In this document: positions 8,046-16,515 of the stretch, in pieces
Layout of the letters: each line of letters begins with the position of its first letter
Position numbering within the stretch: the stretch's first letter is position 1
Assembly: GCA_024234735.1 (NCBI GenBank)
Contig: JACKNV010000003.1
Coordinates: 62,001-126,000 of the forward strand
Length of the DNA: 64,000 nt
Direction: 5' to 3'
From: Pseudomonadales bacterium
GTDB lineage: Bacteria > Pseudomonadota > Gammaproteobacteria > Pseudomonadales > Halieaceae
Notes under the pieces: model-generated
Seen by the model: only the letters and a program-made list of their open reading frames with translations
The model's database searches: none
What the model was told of the DNA's origin: nothing
Made by a program: the position numbers and the translations under genes

Positions 8046-11000
8046 ATGACCCTCAACGAAGACGCCATCGAAAAACTTGCCATCGAGCGTCTCGTCGAGC
8101 TGGGCTACGATTACCGCCATGGACCGGAAATCGCCCATGACGGCGAGAACCCGGAACGGTCCTCCTACGCCGAGGTGGTGCTGGCCGAGCGACTACGCGC
8201 CGTTGTGACCCGCATCAATCCCGGTATTCCTGCCGATGCACAGGAGCAGGCGGTCAAGACCGCGCTGGCCACCCACGCCCCGGAGCTGCTGGCTGCCAAC
8301 GAAGCCTTCCACCGCCTGCTCACCGACGGGGTGGAGGTGGAATTCCAGCAGGACGGCGAGACACGCGGCGAGAAGGTCTGGCTGGTGGACTTCGACAACC
8401 CCCTGGCCAATGACTGCCTGGTGGTCAATCAGTTCACGATCGTCGAGAACAACACCAACAAACGGCCAGACCTGATCCTGTTCATCAACGGCCTGCCGCT
8501 GGTGGTGCTGGAGCTGAAAAACGCTGCTAACGAGAACGCCACCGTGCGCTCGGCCTTCGAACAACTCCAGACCTACAAGAACGCCATTCCCGGCCTGTTC
8601 ACCTACAACGGCCTGCTGGTGGTCTCCGACGGCCTGGAGGCCCGTATGGGCTCCCTGAGCGCCGGATTCAGCCGCTTCATGGCCTGGAAGACCCCGGATG
8701 GGGAGGTAGCATCAGGCAAGCATGTGGGCCAGTTGGAGACCCTTATCGGCGCCGCGCTGGCCCCGGCTACCCTGCTGGAGTTGATCCGACACTTCACGGT
8801 ATTTGCCCGCTCCAGCAAGGAGGACCCCCAGACCGGCCTGACTACCGTCGAGACGGTGAAGATGCTCGCCGCCTACCACCAGTTTTACGCCGTGCGCAAA
8901 GCGGTTATTTCCACCCTGCAGGCGGCCGATACCGAGGGCAACCGCAAGGCGGGGGTGGTGTGGCACACCCAGGGCAGCGGCAAGTCCCTGTCCATGGTGT
9001 TCTACGCCGGGCGGCTGGTGCTGGAACTGGACAACCCCACCATCGTGGTCCTTACCGACCGCAACGACCTGGACGACCAGCTCTTTGACACCTTCGCCGC
9101 GAGTCGCCAGCTCCTACGCCAAGAGCCGGTGCAGGCCGAGGGGCGCGAGGACCTGCGCGACAAACTGCGGGTGGCCTCCGGGGGCATCATCTTCACCACC
9201 TTGCAAAAGTTCGGCCCCCGGGAGGGTGAGGCCCTGTTCCCGCTGCTTTCTGACCGCCGCAATATCGTCGTCATCGCCGACGAGGCCCACCGCAGCCAGT
9301 ACGGCTTCTCGGCCCGGGAGGTGGACATCCGCGACGAGAGCGGCAAGGTCATCGGCAAGAAGACCGCCTACGGTTTCGCCAAGTACATCCGCGACGCCCT
9401 GCCCAATGCCACCTTCATCGGCTTTACCGGCACGCCGGTGGAGCTGGACGACAAGAATACCCCCGCCGTATTCGGCGACTATATCGACGTCTATGACATC
9501 GCCCAGGCGGTAGAGGACGGTGCCACGGTCCGCATCTACTACGAGAGCCGCCTGGCCAAGGTGCAGATCCGCGAGGAACAGCGCGAGCGCCTGGACGAGG
9601 AATTCGACGAGATCATGGAGGGGGCCGCAGGCTACGGCGCGGGCGAGGAAGACATTGAGCACCTGGGCGCCCGGGCCAAGGCCAAGTGGACCCGCCTGGA
9701 GGCCATCGTCGGCCACCAGAGCCGCATCGACAACGTGGCCCGGGACCTGGTGGCCCACTTCGAGGGGCGGCAGGAGATCTTCGACGGCAAGGCCCTGATA
9801 GTCGCCATGAGCCGCCGCATCTGTGTGGCCCTGTACGACGCCATCGTGGCCCTGCGCCCGGCCTGGCACGATACGGACGACACCAAAGGCGCCATCAAGG
9901 TCATCATGACCGGCTCCAGCTCGGACCCCCAGGCCATGCAGCCCCATATCCGCAGCAAACAAGCGCGCAAGGATATCGGCGACCGCCTGAAAGACCCGGC
10001 AGACCCTCTCAAACTGGTGATCGTGCGGGATATGTGGCTCACCGGCTTCGACGCCCCCTGCCTGCACACCCTGTACGTGGACAAGCCCATGCAGGGCCAC
10101 AATCTGATGCAGGCCATCGCCCGCGTGAACCGCGTGTACAAGGACAAGCCAGGCGGCCTGGTGGTGGACTACATCGGCATCGCATCCGACCTCAAGCGGG
10201 CTCTGGCGACCTATACCGAGGGCGGCGGCAAGGGCAAGCCTACCCTCGACCTCGACGAGGCCATCGCGGCCATGCAGGAGAAGTTCGAGGTGGTGGATCA
10301 GATGCTGGCCGGCTTCGACTACCGCCGCTACTTCGGTGCGGAGACATCGGCCAAGCTAAGCCTGATCCTGGAGGCTGAGGAGTACGTCCTGGGGCTCGAG
10401 GACGGTAAGAACCGCTTCACCCGGGAGGTGACCCTGCTGGCCAAAGCATTTGCCCTGGTGGCCCCGGACGAGGCCGCTATGGCCATCAAGGACGAGCTGG
10501 CGTTCTTCCAGGCCGTGAAGGCGCGGTTGGCCAAGTTCGAACCCGGCAACGGCAGGAGCCGGGAGGAAATCGACACCGCCATCCGCCAACTGGTGGACGA
10601 GGCCGTGGTGTCCGACCAGGTGGTGGACATCTTCGATGCCGCGGGCATCAAGAAACCCGACATATCCATCCTGTCGGACGAGTTCATGGCCGAGATCCAG
10701 GGCATGCAGCACAAAAACCTGGCCCTGGAGCTGCTCAAGAAGATCCTCAGCGACGAAATCCGCACCCGCTCGACCCGCAACATGGTCCAGAGCCGGAAGC
10801 TGTCCGAGATGCTGGAGGGCGCCATCAACCGCTACCAGAACAATCTCCTGAACGCCGCCGAGATCATCCAGGAGCTGATCGACATGGCCCGGGAGATCCG
10901 GGCCGCCGACAAGCGCGGTGACGAGCTGGGCCTGACCGAGGACGAGCTGGCCTTCTACGACGCCCTGGAAGTCAACGACAGCGCGGTGAAAATACTCGGG

Positions 11001-11216
11001 GACGAGGTGCTCCGGCAGATTGCCCACGACCTGGTCGAGCAGGTGCGCAAGAACGCCACTATCGACTGGACGGTGAAGGAGACGGTGAGATCGAGGATGA
11101 AGGTGATGGTGAAGCGAATTCTGAGGAAGTATGGGTATCCGCCGGATAAGCAGGCGTCGGCTACAGAGACTATTCTTCAACAGGCTGAATCGCTGGCAGA
11201 GAGCTGGGCAGCCTGA
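8046..11216 (+). CDS. hsdR: Type I restriction-modification motor/endonuclease subunit
   Basis: A 1056-residue R subunit that translocates and cleaves unmodified DNA. The N-terminal nuclease has RPDLILFINGLPLVVLELKN (about 140-159), the PD-(D/E)xK core. The helicase motor shows Walker A TQGSGKS (about 308-314), DEAH (about 412-415) and motif III-like GFTGTP (about 459-464). A later helicase motif includes DMWLTGFDAP and QAIARVNR. The C-terminal helical region binds the methylase core. It starts one base after the hsdS stop, with no strong ribosome site of its own. All parts look intact, so the system is probably active. Confidence 0.96.
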   Translation: MTLNEDAIEKLAIERLVELGYDYRHGPEIAHDGENPERSSYAEVVLAERLRAVVTRINPGIPADAQEQAVKTALATHAPELLAANEAFHRLLTDGVEVEFQQDGETRGEKVWLVDFDNPLANDCLVVNQFTIVENNTNKRPDLILFINGLPLVVLELKNAANENATVRSAFEQLQTYKNAIPGLFTYNGLLVVSDGLEARMGSLSAGFSRFMAWKTPDGEVASGKHVGQLETLIGAALAPATLLELIRHFTVFARSSKEDPQTGLTTVETVKMLAAYHQFYAVRKAVISTLQAADTEGNRKAGVVWHTQGSGKSLSMVFYAGRLVLELDNPTIVVLTDRNDLDDQLFDTFAASRQLLRQEPVQAEGREDLRDKLRVASGGIIFTTLQKFGPREGEALFPLLSDRRNIVVIADEAHRSQYGFSAREVDIRDESGKVIGKKTAYGFAKYIRDALPNATFIGFTGTPVELDDKNTPAVFGDYIDVYDIAQAVEDGATVRIYYESRLAKVQIREEQRERLDEEFDEIMEGAAGYGAGEEDIEHLGARAKAKWTRLEAIVGHQSRIDNVARDLVAHFEGRQEIFDGKALIVAMSRRICVALYDAIVALRPAWHDTDDTKGAIKVIMTGSSSDPQAMQPHIRSKQARKDIGDRLKDPADPLKLVIVRDMWLTGFDAPCLHTLYVDKPMQGHNLMQAIARVNRVYKDKPGGLVVDYIGIASDLKRALATYTEGGGKGKPTLDLDEAIAAMQEKFEVVDQMLAGFDYRRYFGAETSAKLSLILEAEEYVLGLEDGKNRFTREVTLLAKAFALVAPDEAAMAIKDELAFFQAVKARLAKFEPGNGRSREEIDTAIRQLVDEAVVSDQVVDIFDAAGIKKPDISILSDEFMAEIQGMQHKNLALELLKKILSDEIRTRSTRNMVQSRKLSEMLEGAINRYQNNLLNAAEIIQELIDMAREIRAADKRGDELGLTEDELAFYDALEVNDSAVKILGDEVLRQIAHDLVEQVRKNATIDWTVKETVRSRMKVMVKRILRKYGYPPDKQASATETILQQAESLAESWAA

Positions 11217-11236
11217 ATCTAATAAATTATTACGGT

Positions 11237-12112
11237 TTAGCGGCTTTTTAGCGCATTTGGATCTGGTGTTGGCTTGTCCACCGCATCTATTTTCTGCGGT
11301 GCGGTTTTTGGATTGGTATCCACTTCATCAGGCTCTAAAGAATCCTGCTGCGCTTGATTATCAACAATGTCGTTGAAGGCGTTGACGACTGGGGTTTTGA
11401 CGTAATTAAAAAACAGCCCAACGCAGAAAACGAATACGTAAACAAGGAGGTGTAATGCGAAATCTTCGCGCGCGCTTAGCTTCTTCGCTCGCCCGGAAAT
11501 ATCATTATGTGCGCTCCTAGCTCGTTCGATTTTGTTCTCATTATCGATGAGGAGGCGTCTCAAGGCGTCGAAGGCAAATGCAGCATCAAGATAGTGGCCG
11601 ACAATTTCGGTGTTTGTTACTGCGTCATCGCCTAAATTCAAATCTGAAATTTTCGCGAAAGAAAACAATTCAACGGCCGCATTATGGTCTGTATTGAATT
11701 TTTCAACGAATTCTCCGCTATCCACAAGACGAAGAATATCCACAAGATGCTTATTTTTTTCCTCCCATATTGCCTCCTGTGTTTTGTGGCAAAGGAGCTT
11801 TAATACATCTAGCACAGCCCGCTGAAGATGGCCTTCCATTTTTGCCAGATGAGATTTCCGATCAGTATCCGTTTTCTTATAGGAGTCGGTAATATGTCGG
11901 AAGTAGTGATCGAGTGCGTTGCGATACTCATTCCAAACTTGGATAGGTATTTCCCCGTTGCGACTTTCAAACACCGCAACAAAGTACCTCGCTACATAAT
12001 ACAGCTCGGTGGAGTGATGTAGCTCTGGTATTTGAACCCGATCAGCCTGTTCCGTTGCTGCTGCAAGAAGTTCATCCTTAGTTTCAAATAGATGAATTTG
12101 CCTTTTTTCCAT
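11237..12112 (-). CDS. Unknown membrane-anchored protein beside hsdR
   Basis: A 291-residue protein I do not recognise. Residues 1 to about 220 are soluble and helical, with many charged residues and several His (HHSTELYYVARYF, LDHYFRHI). One hydrophobic segment follows (FALHLLVYVFVFCVGLFF, about 222-240) with a charged, Pro-rich tail of about 50 residues. There is no signal peptide, so the large N-terminal part should be cytoplasmic. The gene is AT-rich, lies convergent to hsdR with a 20-base gap, and is inside the island. Position next to an R-M system makes an accessory defence role conceivable, but nothing in the sequence proves it. Confidence 0.72.
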   Translation of the reverse strand: MEKRQIHLFETKDELLAAATEQADRVQIPELHHSTELYYVARYFVAVFESRNGEIPIQVWNEYRNALDHYFRHITDSYKKTDTDRKSHLAKMEGHLQRAVLDVLKLLCHKTQEAIWEEKNKHLVDILRLVDSGEFVEKFNTDHNAAVELFSFAKISDLNLGDDAVTNTEIVGHYLDAAFAFDALRRLLIDNENKIERARSAHNDISGRAKKLSAREDFALHLLVYVFVFCVGLFFNYVKTPVVNAFNDIVDNQAQQDSLEPDEVDTNPKTAPQKIDAVDKPTPDPNALKSR

Positions 12113-12127
12113 GTTCCATCCGACAAC

Positions 12128-12151
12128 AAAAAAGGGGGATTATAATCCCCC
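12128..12151 (-). terminator. Hairpin terminator between two minus-strand island genes
   Basis: GGGGGATTATAATCCCCC (12134-12151) is a perfect 18-base palindrome. On the minus strand it is followed by six T (12133 down to 12128), then by the start region of the 291-residue gene. It can end the transcript of the 90-residue gene or act as an attenuator for the downstream gene. Confidence 0.75.
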
Positions 12152-12172
12152 CTCATAAAAGTATCTCTTAGG

Positions 12173-12445
12173 TCAACGAAGCTTGAACATAACTCGTTGC
12201 AGAAGGGTTGGTTCAGGCACCTCTTCATCAATGTTGACCACATGACCAAGCAATACACTACCTTGAGCAGGTACGCGCTTAGCATCGATGGTGGTTGGTA
12301 AGTCGGTAACCTTCTTATTCTGATCCAAAAAAACAGACTCGACCTGCTCTAAATCTGTTTCCCAGAAATTTTCTGCGTGTAAGGGTGCCATAACTCTATC
12401 TTGGCTCTCATTGGAGCCGGAATCTCTCTTAATAAGTCTATTCAT
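12173..12445 (-). CDS. Small hypothetical island protein
   Basis: A 90-residue protein of unknown function, mostly hydrophilic and acidic in the middle (FWETDLEQVESVFLDQ), with a short basic end (LLQRVMFKLR). No membrane segment, signal or known motif is visible. A clean terminator hairpin lies just downstream, which supports it as a transcribed gene. The start is uncertain: ATG 12445 lacks a clear ribosome site and ATG 12391 (MAPLHAENF) is possible. It is AT-rich like the neighbouring 291-residue gene and lies upstream of it on the same strand. Confidence 0.55.
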   Translation of the reverse strand: MNRLIKRDSGSNESQDRVMAPLHAENFWETDLEQVESVFLDQNKKVTDLPTTIDAKRVPAQGSVLLGHVVNIDEEVPEPTLLQRVMFKLR

Positions 12446-12827
12446 TAGATATAAGGCCCTAGTGTCTATTCTTCAATGATACGAGTCCATTCAAATCCAG
12501 ATACGGCCTTGGGCGGTGGATTCTATGTGTTGTTAAAAGGCTTGTCTAGACCCACTAGTGCCACCCAGTGAACGCAGTCTAATGAAAAGTCAACCCTAGT
12601 TGCAAGTTGGCACCTTGTTATAATTGGTCACTTTTCGCTGTCGTTCGAAAGTCACCACTAGTTTTACGGCAATAACTTATCCTTTGTTAAGGGTGAGTAT
12701 AACTTTTCATACAGGGCATAAATGGGCGAATATTTAAAATGAAAAGAAAATATCTATATATCAGGTAGTTATATTTTCGATTTAGACATGTCTCTGGGAG
12801 GTATCAGGCTCACCCTGGGGGTGTAAG

Positions 12828-12836
12828 CGGGGGTAT
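12828..12836 (-). repeat. Inverted copy of ATACCCCCG near right island end
   Basis: CGGGGGTAT is the exact reverse complement of ATACCCCCG at 1845-1853 beside the integrase. It lies 64 bases inside the proposed right attachment site, consistent with an integrase arm site. Confidence 0.35.
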
Positions 12837-12899
12837 GTGGTGAGAGTTGGCCCCAAAAAACATATAAAAAACAGGAAGTTAGCATATCTTTTCAGGCCA

Positions 12900-12913
12900 T
12901 CTCACACCAACTT
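12900..12913 (+). other. Candidate attR (partial repeat of tRNA-Pro tail)
   Basis: TCTCACACC followed directly by AACTT repeats the tRNA tail at 1677-1694 with GACC missing. It lies at the AT-rich to GC-rich composition change. The match is short and gapped, so it is only the best candidate found by eye. Confidence 0.4.
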
Positions 12914-13261
12914 CAAAGTTGTCCTTTCCGGCCGAATAGACAACGATTTATTCCGGGAGCATAGAAATTTCCCCCACCGGCGGCTCCACCTTGTTGAACC
13001 CCTGCGTCGTACAAGCCTGGATCGCAATCCGTGAACCCGGGGCTCGGCCTTCCGGCCAGCCGTGCGCAAGCCAGTGGTGCGAACTGGGTCTGTCGAGACA
13101 CAATGTTTCCCTGGCGCGGTAAGTGTGCCAGTATACCAGTGAGCTTGCCGAGATTTTGTGGGGCAGCTAAGAATGGTTTTGTAATGCCCTTTGCCAGCGC
13201 GCTCGCGCAAAACACCGTTGTGTATTTTTATAATGCTAAGACCTTAAAACGGGGATCAACG

Positions 13262-13963
13262 ATGAAAAAAGCTATAGGTTTCCTGGTATTTGCTGCTTTC
13301 AGCGCCGCTTCTGTAGCCGGTGCCGACCCTACCCACCTGGGCTCATATGACCTGGATGTCCAGGTCGAGGGCGAGAGTGTTCCCGACAATCTGTATCTGT
13401 ATCTGGGTTATGGATCATGCGATGGCGGAGCCGGGTCATCTGTGATCGGGTGTGACAAATCCTGGGTTCCAGGGGAGACAGGGACCTACGATTTCAACTC
13501 GAGTAACTCTGCAAATTTCGATGCCATTGCGAGTATGTTAACTGACGGTAGCGATGACACGATTATGGCGGGCTACCAGTACACGCCTCAGGGCTTGTCC
13601 GGTGCACAGGGCAGCAGCGATCTGCAGCCATCGTTCACGAATTCGACCATAACTATGATACGACTGCTGGTCACGAGCAACGAGTCCACTGGTACGGGGC
13701 CTGTCGTGGAGGTGCAGGATGCTGGCCCGGTTGCGCTATTGCGAACAGCCGTTCCGGCACAGGACGCCAGCCTTGTCGCCTCTAACGCAGGATGGGAGGG
13801 CAGTGTCAGTGCCGAATGGCAGGTTTGGGGTACAAACTCCGGAGGAGGGGGTGGTAACCAGGTCCCGGAAATCAGTGCGGCGGGCCTTCCCGTGGCACTC
13901 GGCTTTCTCCTCACCCTGCTGGCGTGGCGAGCAGAGCGCCGCAACAGGCAGATGATGGGCTGA
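13262..13963 (+). CDS. Exported protein with VPEI/PEP-CTERM-like sorting signal
   Basis: A 233-residue exported protein. Residues 1-20 (MKKAIGFLVFAAFSAASVAG) are a signal peptide. The mature part is Ser/Gly/Asp-rich with four Cys within residues 40-65 and resembles no enzyme known to me. The last 35 residues follow the exosortase layout: VPEI motif, hydrophobic helix (LPVALGFLLTLLAW) and a basic tail (RAERRNR). This matches VPEID/PEP-CTERM-type signals, so the protein is probably processed by an exosortase and placed on the surface. ATG 13262 follows GGGGATC, with TATAAT at 13229-13234; the longer frame from 13031 precedes the signal peptide and is not used. Confidence 0.8.
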   Translation: MKKAIGFLVFAAFSAASVAGADPTHLGSYDLDVQVEGESVPDNLYLYLGYGSCDGGAGSSVIGCDKSWVPGETGTYDFNSSNSANFDAIASMLTDGSDDTIMAGYQYTPQGLSGAQGSSDLQPSFTNSTITMIRLLVTSNESTGTGPVVEVQDAGPVALLRTAVPAQDASLVASNAGWEGSVSAEWQVWGTNSGGGGGNQVPEISAAGLPVALGFLLTLLAWRAERRNRQMMG

Positions 13964-13976
13964 CGCCTCCTGCTCC

Positions 13977-15005
13977 CTATCCCCCGTTTTTTGCCATTGC
14001 CGCCGGCGTCTTGGCGGCGGCGCCCGCCACCTCGCGCACCAGTTTCGGGACCAGGTAGCCGGGCAGTCGGGCGCTGACACCGGTAATCAGCTGGCCGGCG
14101 CGGTCCTCCGCGACTTCGAAATGGGCCGCCCCCTGGACCCTGTCCAGCAGGTGCAGGTAATAGGGCAATACCCCGGCGCGGAACAGGCGCTCGCTGAGGT
14201 CGCACAGCGCCTGCTCGTCGTCATTGATACCCGCCAGCAGCACCGCCTGGTTGAGCAGGGTGATACCGCGCCGGGCCAGGCGTTGCAGGGCGGTATCCAC
14301 CGAAGCGTCCAGCTCATTGGCGTGATTGCAGTGGATCACCACGACCGTCTGCAGCCGCTCGTTGCAGATGGCCTCGAGCAGCCCCGCGGTCACCCGGTCG
14401 GGAATCACAACCGGCAGGCGGGTGTGGATGCGCAGGCGCCGGACATGCCCGATGGCGGCGATCTGCGATACCAGGTCGCCCAGGTAGCGATCGCTGGCGA
14501 GCAGCGGGTCGCCGCCGCTGAGGATGACCTCCTCGACACCGGGGTCGGCGGCCACCCGCTCCAGAGCCTCGCGCCATTCGCCGCGGCTGTTCTGGTGATC
14601 CGAGTAGGGAAAATGGCGGCGGAAGCAGTAGCGGCAGTTGATCGCGCAGGCCCCCGTGACCAGCAACAGCACCCGCCCGTGGTATTTCTGGATGATGCCT
14701 TTGCCGTGGCTTGCGGCGCCACACTCGCCCACCGGGTCGCGGCCGTAGCCTGGGTGCTCCAGCAGCTCCTCGGCGCGCGCCAGTACCTGCAGCAACAGCG
14801 GGTCGCGGGGGTTGCCCACCTGCATTCTGCGGGCAAATGCCAGCGGCACCTTCAGGGGAAAGTCGGCGCAGGCCGCGGGTGCGGCACTGACCTGCCGCGG
14901 CTGCAGCTTCAGCAGGGCCAGTAGCTGCTGTGTGGAATCGATGGCGCTGCGCAGTTGCTCCTGCCAGTCTCGGTCCTGCCTGATTGGCAGGGTATCAGAG
15001 GTCAC
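13977..15005 (-). CDS. epmB: EF-P beta-lysylation protein EpmB (lysine 2,3-aminomutase family)
   Basis: A 342-residue radical SAM/PLP enzyme that converts L-lysine to (R)-beta-lysine for modification of elongation factor P. The cluster motif CAINCRYC gives Cys120, Cys124 and Cys127 (CxxxCxxC). VILSGGDPL and the PLP region near KLVREV are family features. GTG 15005 is chosen because it is preceded by GGAG and gives exactly the length of E. coli EpmB; the longer frame to 15203 adds low-complexity sequence. It faces the exported-protein gene, with 13 bases between the stops. epmA and efp are not in the window. Confidence 0.93.
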   Translation of the reverse strand: MTSDTLPIRQDRDWQEQLRSAIDSTQQLLALLKLQPRQVSAAPAACADFPLKVPLAFARRMQVGNPRDPLLLQVLARAEELLEHPGYGRDPVGECGAASHGKGIIQKYHGRVLLLVTGACAINCRYCFRRHFPYSDHQNSRGEWREALERVAADPGVEEVILSGGDPLLASDRYLGDLVSQIAAIGHVRRLRIHTRLPVVIPDRVTAGLLEAICNERLQTVVVIHCNHANELDASVDTALQRLARRGITLLNQAVLLAGINDDEQALCDLSERLFRAGVLPYYLHLLDRVQGAAHFEVAEDRAGQLITGVSARLPGYLVPKLVREVAGAAAKTPAAMAKNGG

Positions 15006-15105
15006 GAATAGGGCTCCGCCGGTTGCGCCGCAGTGGCTGGGACAGCGTATTCTAGCAATGAAACAGGCGCCTGGCCCGCCGGTGGGCTGGTTGCCGGCCG
15101 GGGGT

Positions 15106-16389
15106 TCAGCCGAGGCGATCGCGCAGGCTGTAGAACAGCATGCCCGCCACCAGGCCGGGCCAGCGCAGCAAAGTGCCGCCGGGGAACCGCGGGGCGGGCA
15201 CACTGGCCATGACGTCGAAGCGCTCCGCCGTGCCGCTGATCACTTCGGCCAGCAGTTCGCCGGCCTGGGTGGCGGTGGGCACACCGTGCCCGGAAAACCC
15301 GTGGGCGTAAAACACGTTGGGGCCCAGCCTGCCGAAGTCGGGCATGCGTTTCAGGGTGATCGCCAGGGTGCCCCCCCAGCCGTAGTCGATCCGGGTGTCG
15401 GCCAGTTCCGGATAGATGCGCAGCATGTATTTGCGCACGAAGCCCTTGATGTCCGCGGGAAAGCGCCGCGTATAGGACTCCCCGCCGCCGAACAGCAGGC
15501 GGTTGTCCGCCGACAGCTTCCAGTAGTTGATCACGAACTGGCTGTCCGACATGGAAGTGTCGTCGCGGATCAGCCGTCGGGCCAGGTCCTCGGGCAGCGG
15601 CTCGGTGGCGAGCATGTAGTTGTTGATGGGCATGATGCGCCCGGCGGCGCGCGGTTCCAGTTTGTCGAGGTAGCCGTTACAACCCAGTACCAGGTAATCG
15701 GCCTCCACTTCACCGCGCGCGGTTTTCACCAGAACCTTGTCGCCTTCACGGTAAGACAGTACCCGGCTGCTCTCGTGCAGCTGGGCGCCGGCATCCAGCG
15801 CGGCCCGGGCCAGGCCCAGGGCGAAGTTCAGTGGATGCAGGTGGCGGGCGCCGCTGTCCAGGGTGGCGCCGCCGAAGCCGTGCGCGGAGGTCATGCCCGC
15901 CAGTTCCGCGCGGTCGATGTAGCGTATGCCGTCGTAGCCATAGACCTTGCGCAGGTGCTCGACTTCGCCAGGCAGCGCGGCTATGTCGGCGCGCTTGCTG
16001 GCCACGTGCAGGTTGCCCTGTTTCAGTTCGCAGTCTATGCCGTGCTCGTTGATGAGCCTGCACACGAGGTCGACCGCCTCCAGCCCCAGCTGCCATAGCT
16101 GGCGGGCGCGCTCCAGGCCCACCAGCTTTTCCAGGGTCTCCTGGTCAACCCGCTGTCCAGTGGCCACGTGGCCGCCGTTGCGCCCCGAGGCGCCCCAGCC
16201 GATGCGGTTGGCCTCCAGCAGGGTTACACGGTAACCGCGCTGGCGCAGGTGCAGGGCGGTCGACAGGCCGGTATAACCGCCGCCGATCACGCACACATCG
16301 CACTGGCTCCTGCCCTCCAGCGGCGGCAGGTCCAGCTCTGTGTTGGCGGTAGCGGCGTACCAGGAGTTCACATGGGGCTCGTTTTGCAT
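15106..16389 (-). CDS. puuB: FAD-dependent oxidoreductase, PuuB-like (gamma-glutamylputrescine oxidase)
   Basis: A 427-residue DAO-family flavoenzyme. The FAD-binding fold is at the N-terminus (VIGGGYTGLSTALHLRQRGY, then LLEANRIGWGASGRNGG) and a family signature near the end reads YAHGFSGHGV. PuuB oxidises gamma-glutamylputrescine to the aldehyde with H2O2 release. The assignment rests on the divergent puuA-like gene next door; other amine or amino-acid oxidases of this family are possible. ATG 16389 begins MQNEPHVNSWYAAT, matching family N-termini; the upstream extension is Pro-rich and unlikely. Confidence 0.8.
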   Translation of the reverse strand: MQNEPHVNSWYAATANTELDLPPLEGRSQCDVCVIGGGYTGLSTALHLRQRGYRVTLLEANRIGWGASGRNGGHVATGQRVDQETLEKLVGLERARQLWQLGLEAVDLVCRLINEHGIDCELKQGNLHVASKRADIAALPGEVEHLRKVYGYDGIRYIDRAELAGMTSAHGFGGATLDSGARHLHPLNFALGLARAALDAGAQLHESSRVLSYREGDKVLVKTARGEVEADYLVLGCNGYLDKLEPRAAGRIMPINNYMLATEPLPEDLARRLIRDDTSMSDSQFVINYWKLSADNRLLFGGGESYTRRFPADIKGFVRKYMLRIYPELADTRIDYGWGGTLAITLKRMPDFGRLGPNVFYAHGFSGHGVPTATQAGELLAEVISGTAERFDVMASVPAPRFPGGTLLRWPGLVAGMLFYSLRDRLG

Positions 16390-16515
16390 GCGCCAACTAT
16401 ACCGGTTCGGCTGATTGCGCGGGGATAACACGTTAGGGGTAGGGCCGGGGGAAAAGCCTTGAAGCGGTCTCGGCATCGCTGCGATACTGGGCGCTTTAGG
16501 TTACCTGAGGAACCT

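Larger units (their letters stand above)
1677..12913 (+). mobile_element. Genomic island at tRNA-Pro carrying type I R-M
   Basis: A P4-type integrase next to a tRNA 3' end, an AlpA-like excision regulator, a type I restriction-modification operon, several AT-rich genes of unknown function, and return to GC-rich host-like sequence around 12.9 kb define an island of about 11.2 kb. The left end is set by the tRNA. The right end is placed at a partial repeat of the tRNA tail (12900-12913) and is provisional. No conjugation or replication genes are visible, so it would need integrase plus AlpA for movement and external help for transfer. Confidence 0.75.
12446..13261. other. Non-coding right end of island and host junction
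   Basis: 816 bases without a convincing gene. 12446-12900 is AT-rich and holds two copies of CCACTAGT (12552-12559 and 12655-12662), a CGGGGGTAT motif (12828-12836) and the attR candidate (12900-12913). From about 12910 the composition turns host-like, and the stretch ends in the promoter area of the next gene, with TATAAT at 13229-13234. The short frames here have no family features. Confidence 0.6.

Noticed and set aside
12619..12624. TATAAT as a plus-strand promoter inside the island's right end
   Set aside because: No properly spaced -35 element and no downstream gene on the plus strand within the island.
12837..13215. Short frames on both strands at the island/host junction
   Set aside because: They overlap each other and the attR candidate, lack ribosome sites and resemble no known protein.
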